In this document: piece by piece, positions 1 through 7,822 of the stretch | Position numbering within the stretch: position 1 is the stretch's first letter | Layout: every line of letters begins with the position of its first letter | NCBI GenBank assembly: GCA_002790095.1 | Contig: PFUL01000087.1 | Location: 20,094 to 84,093 of the forward strand | Origin: Elusimicrobia bacterium CG_4_9_14_3_um_filter_62_55 | GTDB lineage: Bacteria > Elusimicrobiota > Elusimicrobia > UBA1565 | Direction: 5' to 3' | Length of the DNA: 64,000 bases | Notes under the pieces: generated by a model | The model's database searches: none | Told to the model about the DNA's origin: nothing | Seen by the model: only the letters and a program-made list of their open reading frames with translations | Translations under genes and position numbers: made by a program

Positions 1-480
1 TCGGTAGGGCTCGGCGGCTGGGAAATGGAGGTGACTCAACTTCGTGATCGCGTGGCGCGTAAGTTCGTCGATAACCCCTTCTGAGGATTCTCCGCCGTGC
101 ATATGCGCGATTGGAATTCGCAGCAGAGCGGCGGCCGTGCAGCCCGCGAGCAGTTCATAGCGGTCCCCGAGGCAGAGGAGAAGATCGGGACGCATGCGGT
201 GAAGCGTTTGCGCGAACGCGCTGGTTCCCGCCGCGACCGCATTCGCGACCGCGAGATCGTCATCGGCTGCGGGTGTTGTGTCGATGCGCGCGTCGACGGT
301 AAACCCGTCTTCGAGAATCGCGGTTTCCGTCGCTCCGCGCGCGGGATCAAGATGGGAACCGCAGGTCAGCAACAGCAATTCAAAGTCGGCGGCGTCCTTC
401 AGGGCGCGGAGGGTCCAGTACAGGAGTCCGTAATCGGCCCGCGAAGTCGTCACGACGGCGACGCGGCGGGTCGCGCTCAT
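1..480 (-). CDS. neuC: UDP-GlcNAc 2-epimerase (hydrolysing), NeuC/LegG type, partial
   Basis: The gene starts at ATG 480 on the minus strand and runs off the left edge, so about 160 N-terminal residues are visible. The protein opens with VAVVTTSRADYG, then has CLGDRYE, HMHGGE and DELTRHAITKLSHLHF, which are hallmark blocks of NeuC-family hydrolysing 2-epimerases. These enzymes make free ManNAc, or a 2,4-diacetamido analogue, from the UDP sugar as the substrate for NeuB. Its ATG overlaps the neuB stop (ATGA), so it is translationally coupled as the last visible gene of the leftward operon. Sialic versus legionaminic substrate cannot be told from this fragment. Family is secure; substrate is inferred. 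Confidence 0.92.
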   Translation of the reverse strand, partial: MSATRRVAVVTTSRADYGLLYWTLRALKDAADFELLLLTCGSHLDPARGATETAILEDGFTVDARIDTTPAADDDLAVANAVAAGTSAFAQTLHRMRPDLLLCLGDRYELLAGCTAAALLRIPIAHMHGGESSEGVIDELTRHAITKLSHLHFPAAEPYR

Positions 481-1496
481 ATGTCCTCCAGACGCAGAGG
501 GGCGTCCGTTTCGAGGTCTCGCTTGAGTTCGCGTCCGAGGAATTGTTCGAGGTCTTTTGGGGGGGCGCCGGTCCCCGGTCGTTTGACCGCGATGTCGGTG
601 CGCGCGAGCTTCCGGCCGGCCGTCAGCGGCCTCGCGGCCACCAGACTCTTACGCGCGGCGATGCGGGTATCTGCTTCGCACGGGGCGGGTTGCTTGACGC
701 CGTCGCCGAGCGCGGATTCGACCTCGCGGATGCCGCGTACCATCGCCGCAAAATCGGCTGGTTCGATCGACGCGCGGTGATCTGGTCCGGGGAGAGTCTT
801 ATCAAGCGTGAAATGTTTTTCGATGACGCGGGCGCCGCGCGCCGCCGCCGCTATCGGGATGGCGAGGCCGGTCGAGTGGTCTGAAAAACCGACGGGCAGG
901 CCAAAACGATCTCGGAGCGCGTCCATCGCGCGAAGATTCGTCTGTTCCGGGGGAGCGGGATATTGCGAAACGCAGTGGAGCAGTGTAAGTTCGGATCCGC
1001 CCGCCTCGTGATACCAGGTGACCGCCTCGGCTACTTCACCGAGCGTGCTCATCCCCGTGGACAGCAACAGCGGCAGCTTCTTTCGCGCGACATGTTCGAG
1101 CAAGGGCTTGTTTGTGAGTTCGCCCGATCCGAGTTTGAGCCTGGAGACTCCGAGGGCTTCGAGCATGTCCGCGCTGCGTTCGTCGAACGGCGATGAGAGG
1201 AACTCAACGCCCGCTTCGCGGCAGCGGTCGCGCAACGCTTCGTGGTCCTTGTCGGAGAGCCGTAGGCGGCGCAGCATCTCGCGCTGCGACTCGTCGGGTG
1301 CGGTGGTTTCTTTCTGGTAGGCGGCTTTATCGGCGCCTTCGACCGCAAGCGCGTCGGGGTCGAAGGTCTGAAACTTTACGGCGTCGGCGCCGGCTTCCAC
1401 CGCGGCGGCGACGAGACGTTCGGCGGTCGAGAGGTCTCCGTTGTGATTGACGCCCGCTTCGGCGATGATGAGGATTTGTGTTTCGGAGTTTTTCAT
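477..1496 (-). CDS. neuB: N-acetylneuraminate/legionaminate synthase (NeuB family)
   Basis: A 339-residue protein of normal NeuB length. It condenses phosphoenolpyruvate with an N-acyl hexosamine to form a nine-carbon nonulosonic acid. Visible family blocks are EAGVNHNGD near the N-terminus, AVKFQTF, SSPFDERSADML, KLGSGEL, LLSTGMST, LLHCVSQYPAP, GFSDHS and IEKHFTLD, followed by a C-terminal SAF-like antifreeze domain with ARKSLVAA. The open frame continues upstream, but ATG 1496 immediately precedes the conserved start, and it overlaps the stop of the upstream glycosyltransferase gene by 4 nt. Neighbours neuC, a CMP-sugar synthetase, an SDR and a Gfo/Idh enzyme support nonulosonate synthesis. 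NeuB, LegI and PseI subtypes are not separated with certainty here. Confidence 0.95.
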   Translation of the reverse strand: MKNSETQILIIAEAGVNHNGDLSTAERLVAAAVEAGADAVKFQTFDPDALAVEGADKAAYQKETTAPDESQREMLRRLRLSDKDHEALRDRCREAGVEFLSSPFDERSADMLEALGVSRLKLGSGELTNKPLLEHVARKKLPLLLSTGMSTLGEVAEAVTWYHEAGGSELTLLHCVSQYPAPPEQTNLRAMDALRDRFGLPVGFSDHSTGLAIPIAAAARGARVIEKHFTLDKTLPGPDHRASIEPADFAAMVRGIREVESALGDGVKQPAPCEADTRIAARKSLVAARPLTAGRKLARTDIAVKRPGTGAPPKDLEQFLGRELKRDLETDAPLRLEDI

Positions 1497-2794
1497 GATC
1501 GCCGCGAGGCGGCCTCCCGCGAGTTGCGTTCCCAGTTCTCGGCGACGAAAGCGGCGCAGAGGGATCCCCGGGATGACTCCAGCCGCGACGCGATCCTGTA
1601 TCGGTTGAGGATGTCGCTGAAGGGGTCGCTGAGTATCGCTGTCGATAGGATTTTCCTGCCCTGGAGTACGCGGCCATGGTTGAACCGCCGTTGGCCTTCG
1701 CTCACATCGGATCGAGGCGATTGGAGGAACTCCTCGACCATGGCTAGAATCTCCTCGGGAGAATTCTCGTACATCTCGTAGTCGGCTCCCAGACGCAGGA
1801 AATATTGCGCCTCCCACGGTTCTTCGAGAAGCTCCTGAAGGGACAGGAATCGGTTCCGGCTCTTCGAGTATACATGCTTGATAAGCCCAAGATCCCCTTC
1901 GCGCGGGGGGTAGGCAAAAGTCCAGATGTGCATGTTCGCCAGCAGCATCGGCTTTTGAAACAGGAGGGCGGCGTCCATGATCCCCGATGGGAGTCCGAAG
2001 AAAAATCGGCACTCGCGCAGTAGATGCATGTCGAGGAGATCGCTCTTGAGGGATGTGTGAGGGTAGTCGATGACGCGTTTTAGGCGCGGCAAGGGCTTCA
2101 TCGTTGAATCTCCCATGCGGATAACCCACCCGCCACGGGCGGTGATGGTCTTGATCGCCGGGATGTAATTGAGGATGTCGGCGTTGCGGCAGGCCGAACT
2201 CGCGTGATCGTTGTGAAACCCGCCCTCACGGACATGGAGGCAGGCGAACCAGGCATCGTCGGGAAGTCCGAGTTCGCGCCGTAGAGAGGTTGCTCGCGCT
2301 TCGTCCGATTCCGGGAGGGATACAGGCAGCGGCGCGTTAAGCTGCCGTTCCCAGTCCAGGGCGGCCACGCATTCCCAGGAAAACGACCCCGCTGTTCCTG
2401 GGGGCTGCCAAAGCGTTTCCGACCCGAGGAACGGATAGGTCCAACGGTCGTCGAAGCCGCCTCCGAATACTCTGCGCACGACCAGGTTCAGCGCGCGCAG
2501 GGGAAGATAAAAGAGCGTGAGCGCGAGTCGTCCAAGCAGGGTCACGGGGTGTCTCGCGCCGAACACGCGGTGGGGGGATTCGATGGAGAACAACGCTCGG
2601 TTCGTGAGCCGGAAACGGAGCTTCCAGGGAAGTTCGAACGGGACGAGAAGCAGCAGCTTCTTTCCGTCCCGCCGCGCCTTTAATAGTCCGAAGTAAATCT
2701 GCTCGGCGGCGTTGCCGACCGCGTAGACATGCGGGCAGAGCAGCGTCCAAGGCGAGCAGCGGAAGAGGGCGGCGAGCGCGCGTGAGAATCCCAT
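1493..2794 (-). CDS. putative glycosyltransferase, TIGR04372-like
   Basis: A 433-residue protein. The N-terminal third is hydrophobic/amphipathic and basic (residues about 1-115). The C-terminal part has CLHVREGGFHND, RNADILNYIPAIK, GGWVIRMGD, KSDLLDMHLL and FFFGLPSGIMDAALL. As I recall, this set marks the TIGR04372 putative glycosyltransferase family found in O-antigen and surface-glycan loci. It sits between neuB and an SDR in the nonulosonate operon, which suggests transfer of a nonulosonate or neighbouring sugar. A second member of the same family lies at 13931-15157. Family assignment rests on remembered motifs; donor and acceptor are unknown. Confidence 0.7.
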   Translation of the reverse strand: MGFSRALAALFRCSPWTLLCPHVYAVGNAAEQIYFGLLKARRDGKKLLLLVPFELPWKLRFRLTNRALFSIESPHRVFGARHPVTLLGRLALTLFYLPLRALNLVVRRVFGGGFDDRWTYPFLGSETLWQPPGTAGSFSWECVAALDWERQLNAPLPVSLPESDEARATSLRRELGLPDDAWFACLHVREGGFHNDHASSACRNADILNYIPAIKTITARGGWVIRMGDSTMKPLPRLKRVIDYPHTSLKSDLLDMHLLRECRFFFGLPSGIMDAALLFQKPMLLANMHIWTFAYPPREGDLGLIKHVYSKSRNRFLSLQELLEEPWEAQYFLRLGADYEMYENSPEEILAMVEEFLQSPRSDVSEGQRRFNHGRVLQGRKILSTAILSDPFSDILNRYRIASRLESSRGSLCAAFVAENWERNSREAASRRS

Positions 2795-2797
2795 GGG

Positions 2798-3589
2798 CTA
2801 CCAGGCGGTATAGCCCCCATCTACCACGAGGTTGTGGCCGGTTACATAGGCCGAGGCCGCGGAACAGAGGTAGGCGACCGCCCCTTTAAAATCTTCCTCG
2901 CGGGCCATTCGGTTCAGCGGTGTTCGACTTTTGTAGCGTGACACAAATACGGTCGGCTGTCGACGCGCAATCCCTCCGGGGGAAATGGCGTTGACCCGGA
3001 TTCGCGGGGCGAGCGTCGTCGCGAGGTGGCGCGTGAGCTGCAAGAGGCCTCCCTTCGAGGCGCCGTAGCCCATCGGACTCTGCATCTTCGTCCCTTTGTA
3101 CAGCGCGGGATCGGGGCCGACGAGGCCGTGCGTCGAGGCGACGAGGAGGATCGCTCCGCCGGGGTGCTTGGCTAGCGCGGTTCGGCACTCACGGGTAAGG
3201 ACGAACGCGGAGGTCAGGTTGACCGACAGCGAGTTCGCGAACGCCTCGGCCGATTGTTTCGCGAACGGCTCAGCCCAGCCGGGTCGTTTCGAGTCGCCGG
3301 TGAAGGCGGCCGTGTGGATGAGGATATCGAGCCCGCCTAGTCGGCCTATCGCGGCGCGGGCCGCCGCGGCCGTCTCCTCCGCGTCGGTTAGATCGCAGCC
3401 GATTCCGAATGCGCGGCGGCCGAGGGCCTTCGCACCCGCGCGCGAAGCTGCTTCTAGGCGGTCAAGAACGGCGACGCGGCAGCCGAGTTCTGCCAAGGCT
3501 TCGCAGGCCGCGGTGCCGAGATGCCCCGCACCCCCTGCGACGAGCGCGGTCCGACCGGAGAGGTCGAGGAGTCGTTGGATCGATTTCAC
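2798..3589 (-). CDS. short-chain dehydrogenase/reductase, PtmA-like
   Basis: A 263-residue classical SDR. The Rossmann motif is GGAGHLG near residue 16, the active-site Tyr-Lys pair is in MGYGASKGG, and the C-terminus ends GHNLVVDGGYTAW. I chose GTG 3589 because it overlaps the upstream stop (GTGA) and has a strong GGAGG six bases before it; ATG 3607 in the same frame is an alternative. Its position beside the CMP-nonulosonate synthetase matches ptmA next to ptmB in Campylobacter flagellin-glycan loci (from memory). It probably reduces or modifies the nonulosonate precursor or an attached substituent. The substrate is inferred. Confidence 0.85.
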   Translation of the reverse strand: MKSIQRLLDLSGRTALVAGGAGHLGTAACEALAELGCRVAVLDRLEAASRAGAKALGRRAFGIGCDLTDAEETAAAARAAIGRLGGLDILIHTAAFTGDSKRPGWAEPFAKQSAEAFANSLSVNLTSAFVLTRECRTALAKHPGGAILLVASTHGLVGPDPALYKGTKMQSPMGYGASKGGLLQLTRHLATTLAPRIRVNAISPGGIARRQPTVFVSRYKSRTPLNRMAREEDFKGAVAYLCSAASAYVTGHNLVVDGGYTAW

Positions 3590-4329
3590 CGGCGTTCCTC
3601 CAGCCATGGGAGTTTTAGAAATCCGCCTCGGATCAGCGCGTCGGTACGGGCGAACTGCTCGGGCGTGTCTATCGAAACGGCCTGGCTTTCCGGCGTCTCG
3701 AACGCGAGATGCCGCCCGGCACCGCGCCAGGACGGGCTTTCTCTCACGAATCGGGTTCGCCACGCGTAGAGTAGTCCGTTGATGCGCAGGATGCGCGGGG
3801 CGTCCTGCCGTCGTTGGATTCCGACGGCGCGATCATCGAGATCTTCCATCCAGCCGTTCTTCTCGAGCACACCGTGCCAGACCGGATTGAAATCGGGCTG
3901 GGACACCGAAACGATGCCGTCGGCTTCGGGCGAACCGGCGAGTCGTTTAAGCGCTTTTGTCACTTGCTCGGGAGATCGCGTCGGGGAGGTCGGATCGAGC
4001 AAGAGCAGGAAATCAAAAGACCGCTTGAGGGCTTCACAGGTGGTTTCCAGAGCGTGGCGCAGGACGGGCCACATAGGCGTCTCATCGCCGGCGAGTTCAG
4101 CGGGCCGAAGGCCGAACACGGAGGCGCCGAAGTCTTCGGCGGTTTCCCGGATATTGGGGGAGTCGGTGCTGACGACGCAGGCGTCGATTTCCGGCAGCGA
4201 CCGGGCGAGCAGGATCGAATGAGCGATGAGCGGCAGGCCCGCGAGCTTGCGGAGGTTCTTGTCGGGCAGGCCCCGCGATTTCCCCCGTGCGGGGATGACG
4301 GCGACCGTCGTCGGTCTTGCGACGTTCAT
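3586..4329 (-). CDS. neuA: acylneuraminate cytidylyltransferase family (CMP-nonulosonate synthetase)
   Basis: A 247-residue nucleotidyltransferase that activates a nonulosonic acid with CTP. The N-terminal signature VAVIPARGKSRGLPDKNLRK contains the nucleotide-binding loop. Further family blocks are SIL, VVSTDSPNI, LLLDPTSPTRSPE and the C-terminal DTPEQF. The length matches NeuA/LegF/PtmB proteins. ATG 4329 overlaps the stop of the upstream oxidoreductase by 4 nt, and the stop overlaps the SDR start. Together with NeuB and NeuC it completes synthesis of a CMP-activated sugar for export or transfer. The specific sugar (sialic, legionaminic or related) cannot be fixed from sequence alone. Confidence 0.9.
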   Translation of the reverse strand: MNVARPTTVAVIPARGKSRGLPDKNLRKLAGLPLIAHSILLARSLPEIDACVVSTDSPNIRETAEDFGASVFGLRPAELAGDETPMWPVLRHALETTCEALKRSFDFLLLLDPTSPTRSPEQVTKALKRLAGSPEADGIVSVSQPDFNPVWHGVLEKNGWMEDLDDRAVGIQRRQDAPRILRINGLLYAWRTRFVRESPSWRGAGRHLAFETPESQAVSIDTPEQFARTDALIRGGFLKLPWLEERR

Positions 4330-5339
4330 CGCACCACCTCGGCGCGAGCCCCGGTTTCCGAGGAGCGGCGTGCGGCGTCGCAGATCGCAAGTGCCGCGAC
4401 CCCGTCGGCGATCGGCGCGGGGCGATCCGGAGATGCCTCCGCGTCGATCCAGGATCGAATTTGAGCCTCGTAAGCGTGTTCTAGGTCGGATTCCACTGAA
4501 ATATCGGGCAAAGCGCGGTTCTTAACCGTTAACCGGATCGTCCCAGCCAGGGCGTCCCAAAATAATTCGCCCGACTTGCCAACAATAGCCGCCCGCCGTG
4601 TAGGCGGGCGCGTCAGATAATCGAGTCCGACGCGGACGCGGCATCCCGTCGGGGCAGTCCACGCGAGATCGGCGCGTTCCTCGGCCTCGATTCCGAGAAC
4701 GCCGTCGTTGAAGAGTGAAGCCTCGACGCTTTCGGGCCAGCCGAAGAGCCAGCCCGCGTAGTCGATTTCGTGAATCAGATCACGCAGGACTCCCCCGTCT
4801 TCGGCGCGGGCGCTGTACGATGAGAGGTATGGTCGATCGGGCCTCCAATCCGGAAGATAGGAGCGGCATTCGATAAAAGCCGAGGAAACCGGGCCGATTT
4901 CGGGGAGCAGGGAGCGCAGGCGCAACAGCCCCTCGCTGTAGCGGAGTACGCACGCCACGCGAGCGTCCTCTCCCAGACGATCAGCGGCTTCGAGAATCCT
5001 GGCGGCGCCGTCGGCGTCGGCCGCGGCCGGCTTTTCGATGAGGGCCTTCATGCCCAGTGATAAAGCCCGCAGCGCGTCATCCGGATGGCGCAGGGTCTCG
5101 GTCGCGATCACCGCGCGATCGGATCCCATCGACCGGGCCTCCTCAAGCGAGGAGGCGGTGGTCCAGCCCTCCTCGCGCAGTGGTCCGATGCGCTCGGGAC
5201 GGATCGGAACCGCGATCGGGGGCAGCGGACATACTCTCCGCAGAGCGGTAAGATGGCGTTTCCCGATGCTGCCCGTTCCAAGGACCGTAATGGGGGCGGT
5301 CCCGCGTCCCGTGGAGGAGGATGAGGAGGGGGAGATCAT
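4326..5339 (-). CDS. Gfo/Idh/MocA-family oxidoreductase, PtmF-like
   Basis: A 337-residue NAD(P)-dependent oxidoreductase. After a Ser-rich lead it has the Rossmann motif VLGTGSIGKRHL (residues about 19-30), then the typical AVIATET and KALIEKPAA; the EKP motif is diagnostic of the family. DLIHEIDYAGWLFG fits the catalytic Asp/His region. It is the first gene of the leftward nonulosonate operon. A weak promoter can be drawn 13 nt upstream and no clear Shine-Dalgarno is seen, so the first about 15 residues are uncertain. A Gfo/Idh enzyme occupies the comparable ptmF position in Campylobacter legionaminate loci (recollection). Substrate unknown. Confidence 0.85.
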   Translation of the reverse strand: MISPSSSSSTGRGTAPITVLGTGSIGKRHLTALRRVCPLPPIAVPIRPERIGPLREEGWTTASSLEEARSMGSDRAVIATETLRHPDDALRALSLGMKALIEKPAAADADGAARILEAADRLGEDARVACVLRYSEGLLRLRSLLPEIGPVSSAFIECRSYLPDWRPDRPYLSSYSARAEDGGVLRDLIHEIDYAGWLFGWPESVEASLFNDGVLGIEAEERADLAWTAPTGCRVRVGLDYLTRPPTRRAAIVGKSGELFWDALAGTIRLTVKNRALPDISVESDLEHAYEAQIRSWIDAEASPDRPAPIADGVAALAICDAARRSSETGARAEVVR

Positions 5340-5351
5340 GCGATGCTGGAA

Positions 5352-5382
5352 ATTATCCCATATATTTAAAAAAGAGTTACAA
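5352..5382 (-). promoter_or_regulatory. possible promoter of the leftward nonulosonate operon
   Basis: On the minus strand there is a -35-like TTGTAA (5382-5377) and a -10-like GATAAT (5357-5352), separated by 19 nt. The -10 ends only 12 nt before the first start codon, implying a very short leader. The spacing is long, so this is a weak call. The AT-rich patch is the only non-coding DNA between the divergent operons. Confidence 0.35.
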
Positions 5383-5400
5383 TCTTCCGATGGGACTATG

Positions 5401-5429
5401 TTGCAATCTTGACTAAATTACTCTATAAT
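5401..5429 (+). promoter_or_regulatory. sigma70-type promoter of the 5471-9612 operon
   Basis: TTGCAA at 5401-5406 and TATAAT at 5424-5429 are spaced by exactly 17 nt. This is a strong housekeeping-type promoter that would start transcription near 5436, about 35 nt before the first gene. A GAGGTGAT follows at 5435 but lies too far upstream of ATG 5471 to act as its ribosome binding site. Confidence 0.75.
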
Positions 5430-5470
5430 GACGGAGAGGTGATTTCCCCCTGCTCCTCATCGGATTTTCC

Positions 5471-5785
5471 ATGGAAAATAAAACATTAAATTACGATGCA
5501 CTCGTAGCTGAATATCAGGATAATTTGACCAGCAAGCTGCGCGGATTTGGATCCAGCTGCGACTTCCTCGAGCTGTGGGTTCACGATGAGGATGACGATT
5601 TGAGCCTGGCCGGCATGATCGAATCTGCTAAGGCCAGCGGGGTTTCCTTGTTTTCGCTCACGATGAGCGGGGGTACGGCCGGGCGCGTCGATTTTGATCG
5701 GGTTCGTAAGATCGTTGAGGGTTTTGCGACCCTGGCGGTGGCCGAAGAGGCGGACGGTACGCGCATCGAGGTGAGCATCCGATGA
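5471..5785 (+). CDS. unrecognised 104-residue protein, first gene of radical SAM operon
   Basis: A 104-residue acidic soluble protein with no signal peptide or membrane segment. It has a predicted alternating alpha/beta pattern, a DEDDDLSL stretch near residue 40 and FSLTMSGGTAGRVDF near residue 60. I do not recognise the family. It follows a strong promoter, overlaps the next gene by 4 nt (ATGA), and is evidently co-transcribed with a radical SAM/SPASM enzyme. No Shine-Dalgarno precedes ATG 5471, so the start is moderately uncertain. An accessory role to the radical SAM enzyme is inferred only from linkage. Confidence 0.7.
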   Translation: MENKTLNYDALVAEYQDNLTSKLRGFGSSCDFLELWVHDEDDDLSLAGMIESAKASGVSLFSLTMSGGTAGRVDFDRVRKIVEGFATLAVAEEADGTRIEVSIR

Positions 5786-6507
5786 CCGGTGAAAAGACGC
5801 TGGCGGCGGTGTACCGCAAGGGCCTTGAACGGGCGGCCGCCGCAGAGTCGCGCGAGGGGACCTTGGTTGAGAACGGGGGAATTCGCTTGTCGGCGGTACT
5901 CGATGGCGTGACGCTCGAGGCCTCGGTTGAATCCCGATCTGGCCGGATTTGCAAAGCGGTTCACCATGGGGCGCTGGGTGATTTACGGACAATGCTCAAC
6001 GAGCTTTGCGATCTCATCATCGGCGCGACTCCGATCGAATGCGCCGACCACGGGGCGATCCATCTTGAGTGGCGGCTGCGCGACCACGACGCGGCGCGAC
6101 CCCAATCGGGCGTCGCGCTTCCGGCGAATTCGGGCGCCGAATTCACATTTGTTCGCTCGCTTTGCCGCGGTATTTTCGAAGACTACGCGGCGAAAGGCGG
6201 CGATGCGAAGCTTGAGAATTTTTTTGTTCGCCCACCCGCGAAGGAATGGAGGCGCGCGTCCGCCGATGAGCGGCGCGAGAAGATTCTTGGAGCGCTCCAG
6301 GCGTCCGGTCGGTTTCGGATGGACGGCGTTTCCTACTCCCCCTCGAGCGGGGCGGTGCGGATCGTTTTCGTGTTCGACGATTCCTGGTCGACCGACGCGG
6401 CGCAGCGGTTTTTGATGCGCGCGGAAATGCTTCTGCGCGACCAGGTCGAGCCGGCGCTGCACCTCTATACCGCCGAACGGGAAGACGCGAATAAACTCAG
6501 GCGGTAA
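5782..6507 (+). CDS. unrecognised 241-residue protein, partner of radical SAM enzyme
   Basis: A 241-residue soluble protein with no membrane segment. The middle part contains LCDLIIGATPIECADHGAIH, with clustered Cys and His; it faintly recalls NifU/IscU-type scaffolds, but I would not assign that. The C-terminal half (YSPSSGAVRIVFVFDDSW and following) looks like a second small alpha/beta domain. It overlaps its upstream neighbour by 4 nt and lies 13 nt before the radical SAM gene, so the three form one operon. Function unknown; a substrate-presenting or substrate protein for the SPASM enzyme is possible. Confidence 0.75.
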   Translation: MTGEKTLAAVYRKGLERAAAAESREGTLVENGGIRLSAVLDGVTLEASVESRSGRICKAVHHGALGDLRTMLNELCDLIIGATPIECADHGAIHLEWRLRDHDAARPQSGVALPANSGAEFTFVRSLCRGIFEDYAAKGGDAKLENFFVRPPAKEWRRASADERREKILGALQASGRFRMDGVSYSPSSGAVRIVFVFDDSWSTDAAQRFLMRAEMLLRDQVEPALHLYTAEREDANKLRR

Positions 6508-6520
6508 AGGGAGAAAATTC

Positions 6521-7642
6521 ATGTCCGGAATGACCGACCACGCCGAGTTGATCCTCGATGGAACGAAAATCGAGTGGTACCGCGACCGCATCGAGGCGTG
6601 GGAGCGCGGCGAGAAAATCGCTCCCATCACCATCGACATGGCGTTGACGCGGGCCTGCAACTTTGCGTGCGAATACTGCTACGCGATGCTGCAGGAGAAC
6701 GACCGCAAGTCGATTACCAAACAGGTGATGACCGACTTCATGGACGACTGTGCGGAGATCGGCGTGAAGGGGGTCAGTTTCGTTTCCGACGGCGAGAGTA
6801 CGATTGCGCCGTCGTTTGTCCACGCGACGCAGCACGGCGCCAAGCGCGGGCTGTCGATCGCGGTCGGGACGAACGGTTTCGTTCTCCACGGGCGCAAGCT
6901 CGAGGAAATTCTTCCTCACATGACCTATGTGCGCATCAACATCACTGCCGGAGAGCGGGGCCGTTATTCCGAGATCATGGGCGTCAAGCCGGAATATTTC
7001 GACCGCATCAAGGACAACATTCGTGAGATGGTCGCGATAAAGAAGCGCGACAATCTGCCTGTCACGATCGGGATGCAGATGGTGCTGATGCCCCAGTATG
7101 AGGATCAGATCCTTCCACTGGCGCGTCTTGGAAAGGAATTGCGGGCCGACTACCTTGTTATCAAGCACTGTAGTGATAATGAAGATGGTGATCTCGGCGT
7201 GGATTACGGGGGCTACAAGCGTCTTTACGATCTGCTCCGAGAGGCCGAGGCGCTTTCCGATGAGGAATATGCGGTCAAGGTTAAGTGGTCCAAGATAGCC
7301 GCAGAGGGGAAGCGTTCCTACCAGCGCTGCTATGGGCCGCCGTTCATGATCCAGCTTTCGGGTTCCGGCCTCGTGGCGCCGTGCGGGATGCTGTTCAATG
7401 AGAAGTACAAGAAGTTTCACATCGGCAACATCGTCGACAACCGGTTCAAGGACATCTGGAACAGCGACAAGTATTGGGAAGTGATGAGTTACTTGGCCGG
7501 GCCGAATTTCAACGCTCAGCAGATGTGCGGAAGTCTGTGCCTTCAGCATAAGGTTAATGAGTATCTCGACGCGTATCAAAAGGGCCGGGTGCAGTTGCGC
7601 GACCCCGAAGGCTCCGTTCCGGAGCACCTCTCGTTCGTGTAG
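6521..7642 (+). CDS. radical SAM/SPASM-domain enzyme
   Basis: A 373-residue protein. The radical SAM cluster motif CNFACEYC (Cys46, Cys50, Cys53) follows a short N-terminal extension, and SDGESTIAP and VGTNGF are typical of the TIM barrel. The C-terminus has Cys in QRCYGPP, VAPCGMLFN and MCGSLC plus HIGNIVDNRFKDIWNSDKY, a SPASM-type auxiliary-cluster region. A GGGAGAAA ribosome site precedes ATG 6521. SPASM enzymes modify peptides, proteins or small molecules. Here it is embedded in a glycan island with two unrecognised upstream genes and an ABC exporter downstream. Substrate unknown; a sugar- or protein-maturation role are both open. Confidence 0.88.
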   Translation: MSGMTDHAELILDGTKIEWYRDRIEAWERGEKIAPITIDMALTRACNFACEYCYAMLQENDRKSITKQVMTDFMDDCAEIGVKGVSFVSDGESTIAPSFVHATQHGAKRGLSIAVGTNGFVLHGRKLEEILPHMTYVRINITAGERGRYSEIMGVKPEYFDRIKDNIREMVAIKKRDNLPVTIGMQMVLMPQYEDQILPLARLGKELRADYLVIKHCSDNEDGDLGVDYGGYKRLYDLLREAEALSDEEYAVKVKWSKIAAEGKRSYQRCYGPPFMIQLSGSGLVAPCGMLFNEKYKKFHIGNIVDNRFKDIWNSDKYWEVMSYLAGPNFNAQQMCGSLCLQHKVNEYLDAYQKGRVQLRDPEGSVPEHLSFV

Positions 7643-7648
7643 GTAGTC

Positions 7649-7822
7649 ATGCGAATTCTTCTCTGTACGGTCCCGGTCTGGGCGGAGCGCGATCCCATGC
7701 AGGTGAAGTTCCGTCCGCAGCCCTGGGAGCGTGAGGCGCTTTCGGGCTGTGCGCACCCGGCCTGGAGGTGCGCGCTGTGGCGGAGTTGGCGTCAGGGACC
7801 GGAAAGAGTCCCGCCGCGATGA
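7649..7822 (+). CDS. 57-residue ORF, possible remnant or small coupled gene
   Basis: ATG 7649 lies 6 nt after the radical SAM stop, and the stop overlaps the ABC exporter start as ATGA, the coupling typical of true genes here. The product starts MRILLCTVPVWAERDPMQ, which resembles the opening of B12-binding radical SAM proteins. After codon about 32 another frame reads a plausible continuation (GLEVRAVAEL) into the exporter frame. It may therefore be a decayed gene left by an internal deletion or frameshift. A genuine small protein, even a substrate of the preceding enzyme, is an alternative. Confidence 0.4.
   Translation: MRILLCTVPVWAERDPMQVKFRPQPWEREALSGCAHPAWRCALWRSWRQGPERVPPR

Noticed and set aside
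1497-2129. Upstream extension of the neuB frame to 2129
   Set aside because: The extra sequence has no similarity to NeuB and overlaps the glycosyltransferase gene; ATG 1496 is in the correct coupled position.
5782-6507. NifU/IscU-type scaffold assignment
   Set aside because: Only a vague Cys/His-rich stretch is shared; the three conserved cluster cysteines are not in place.
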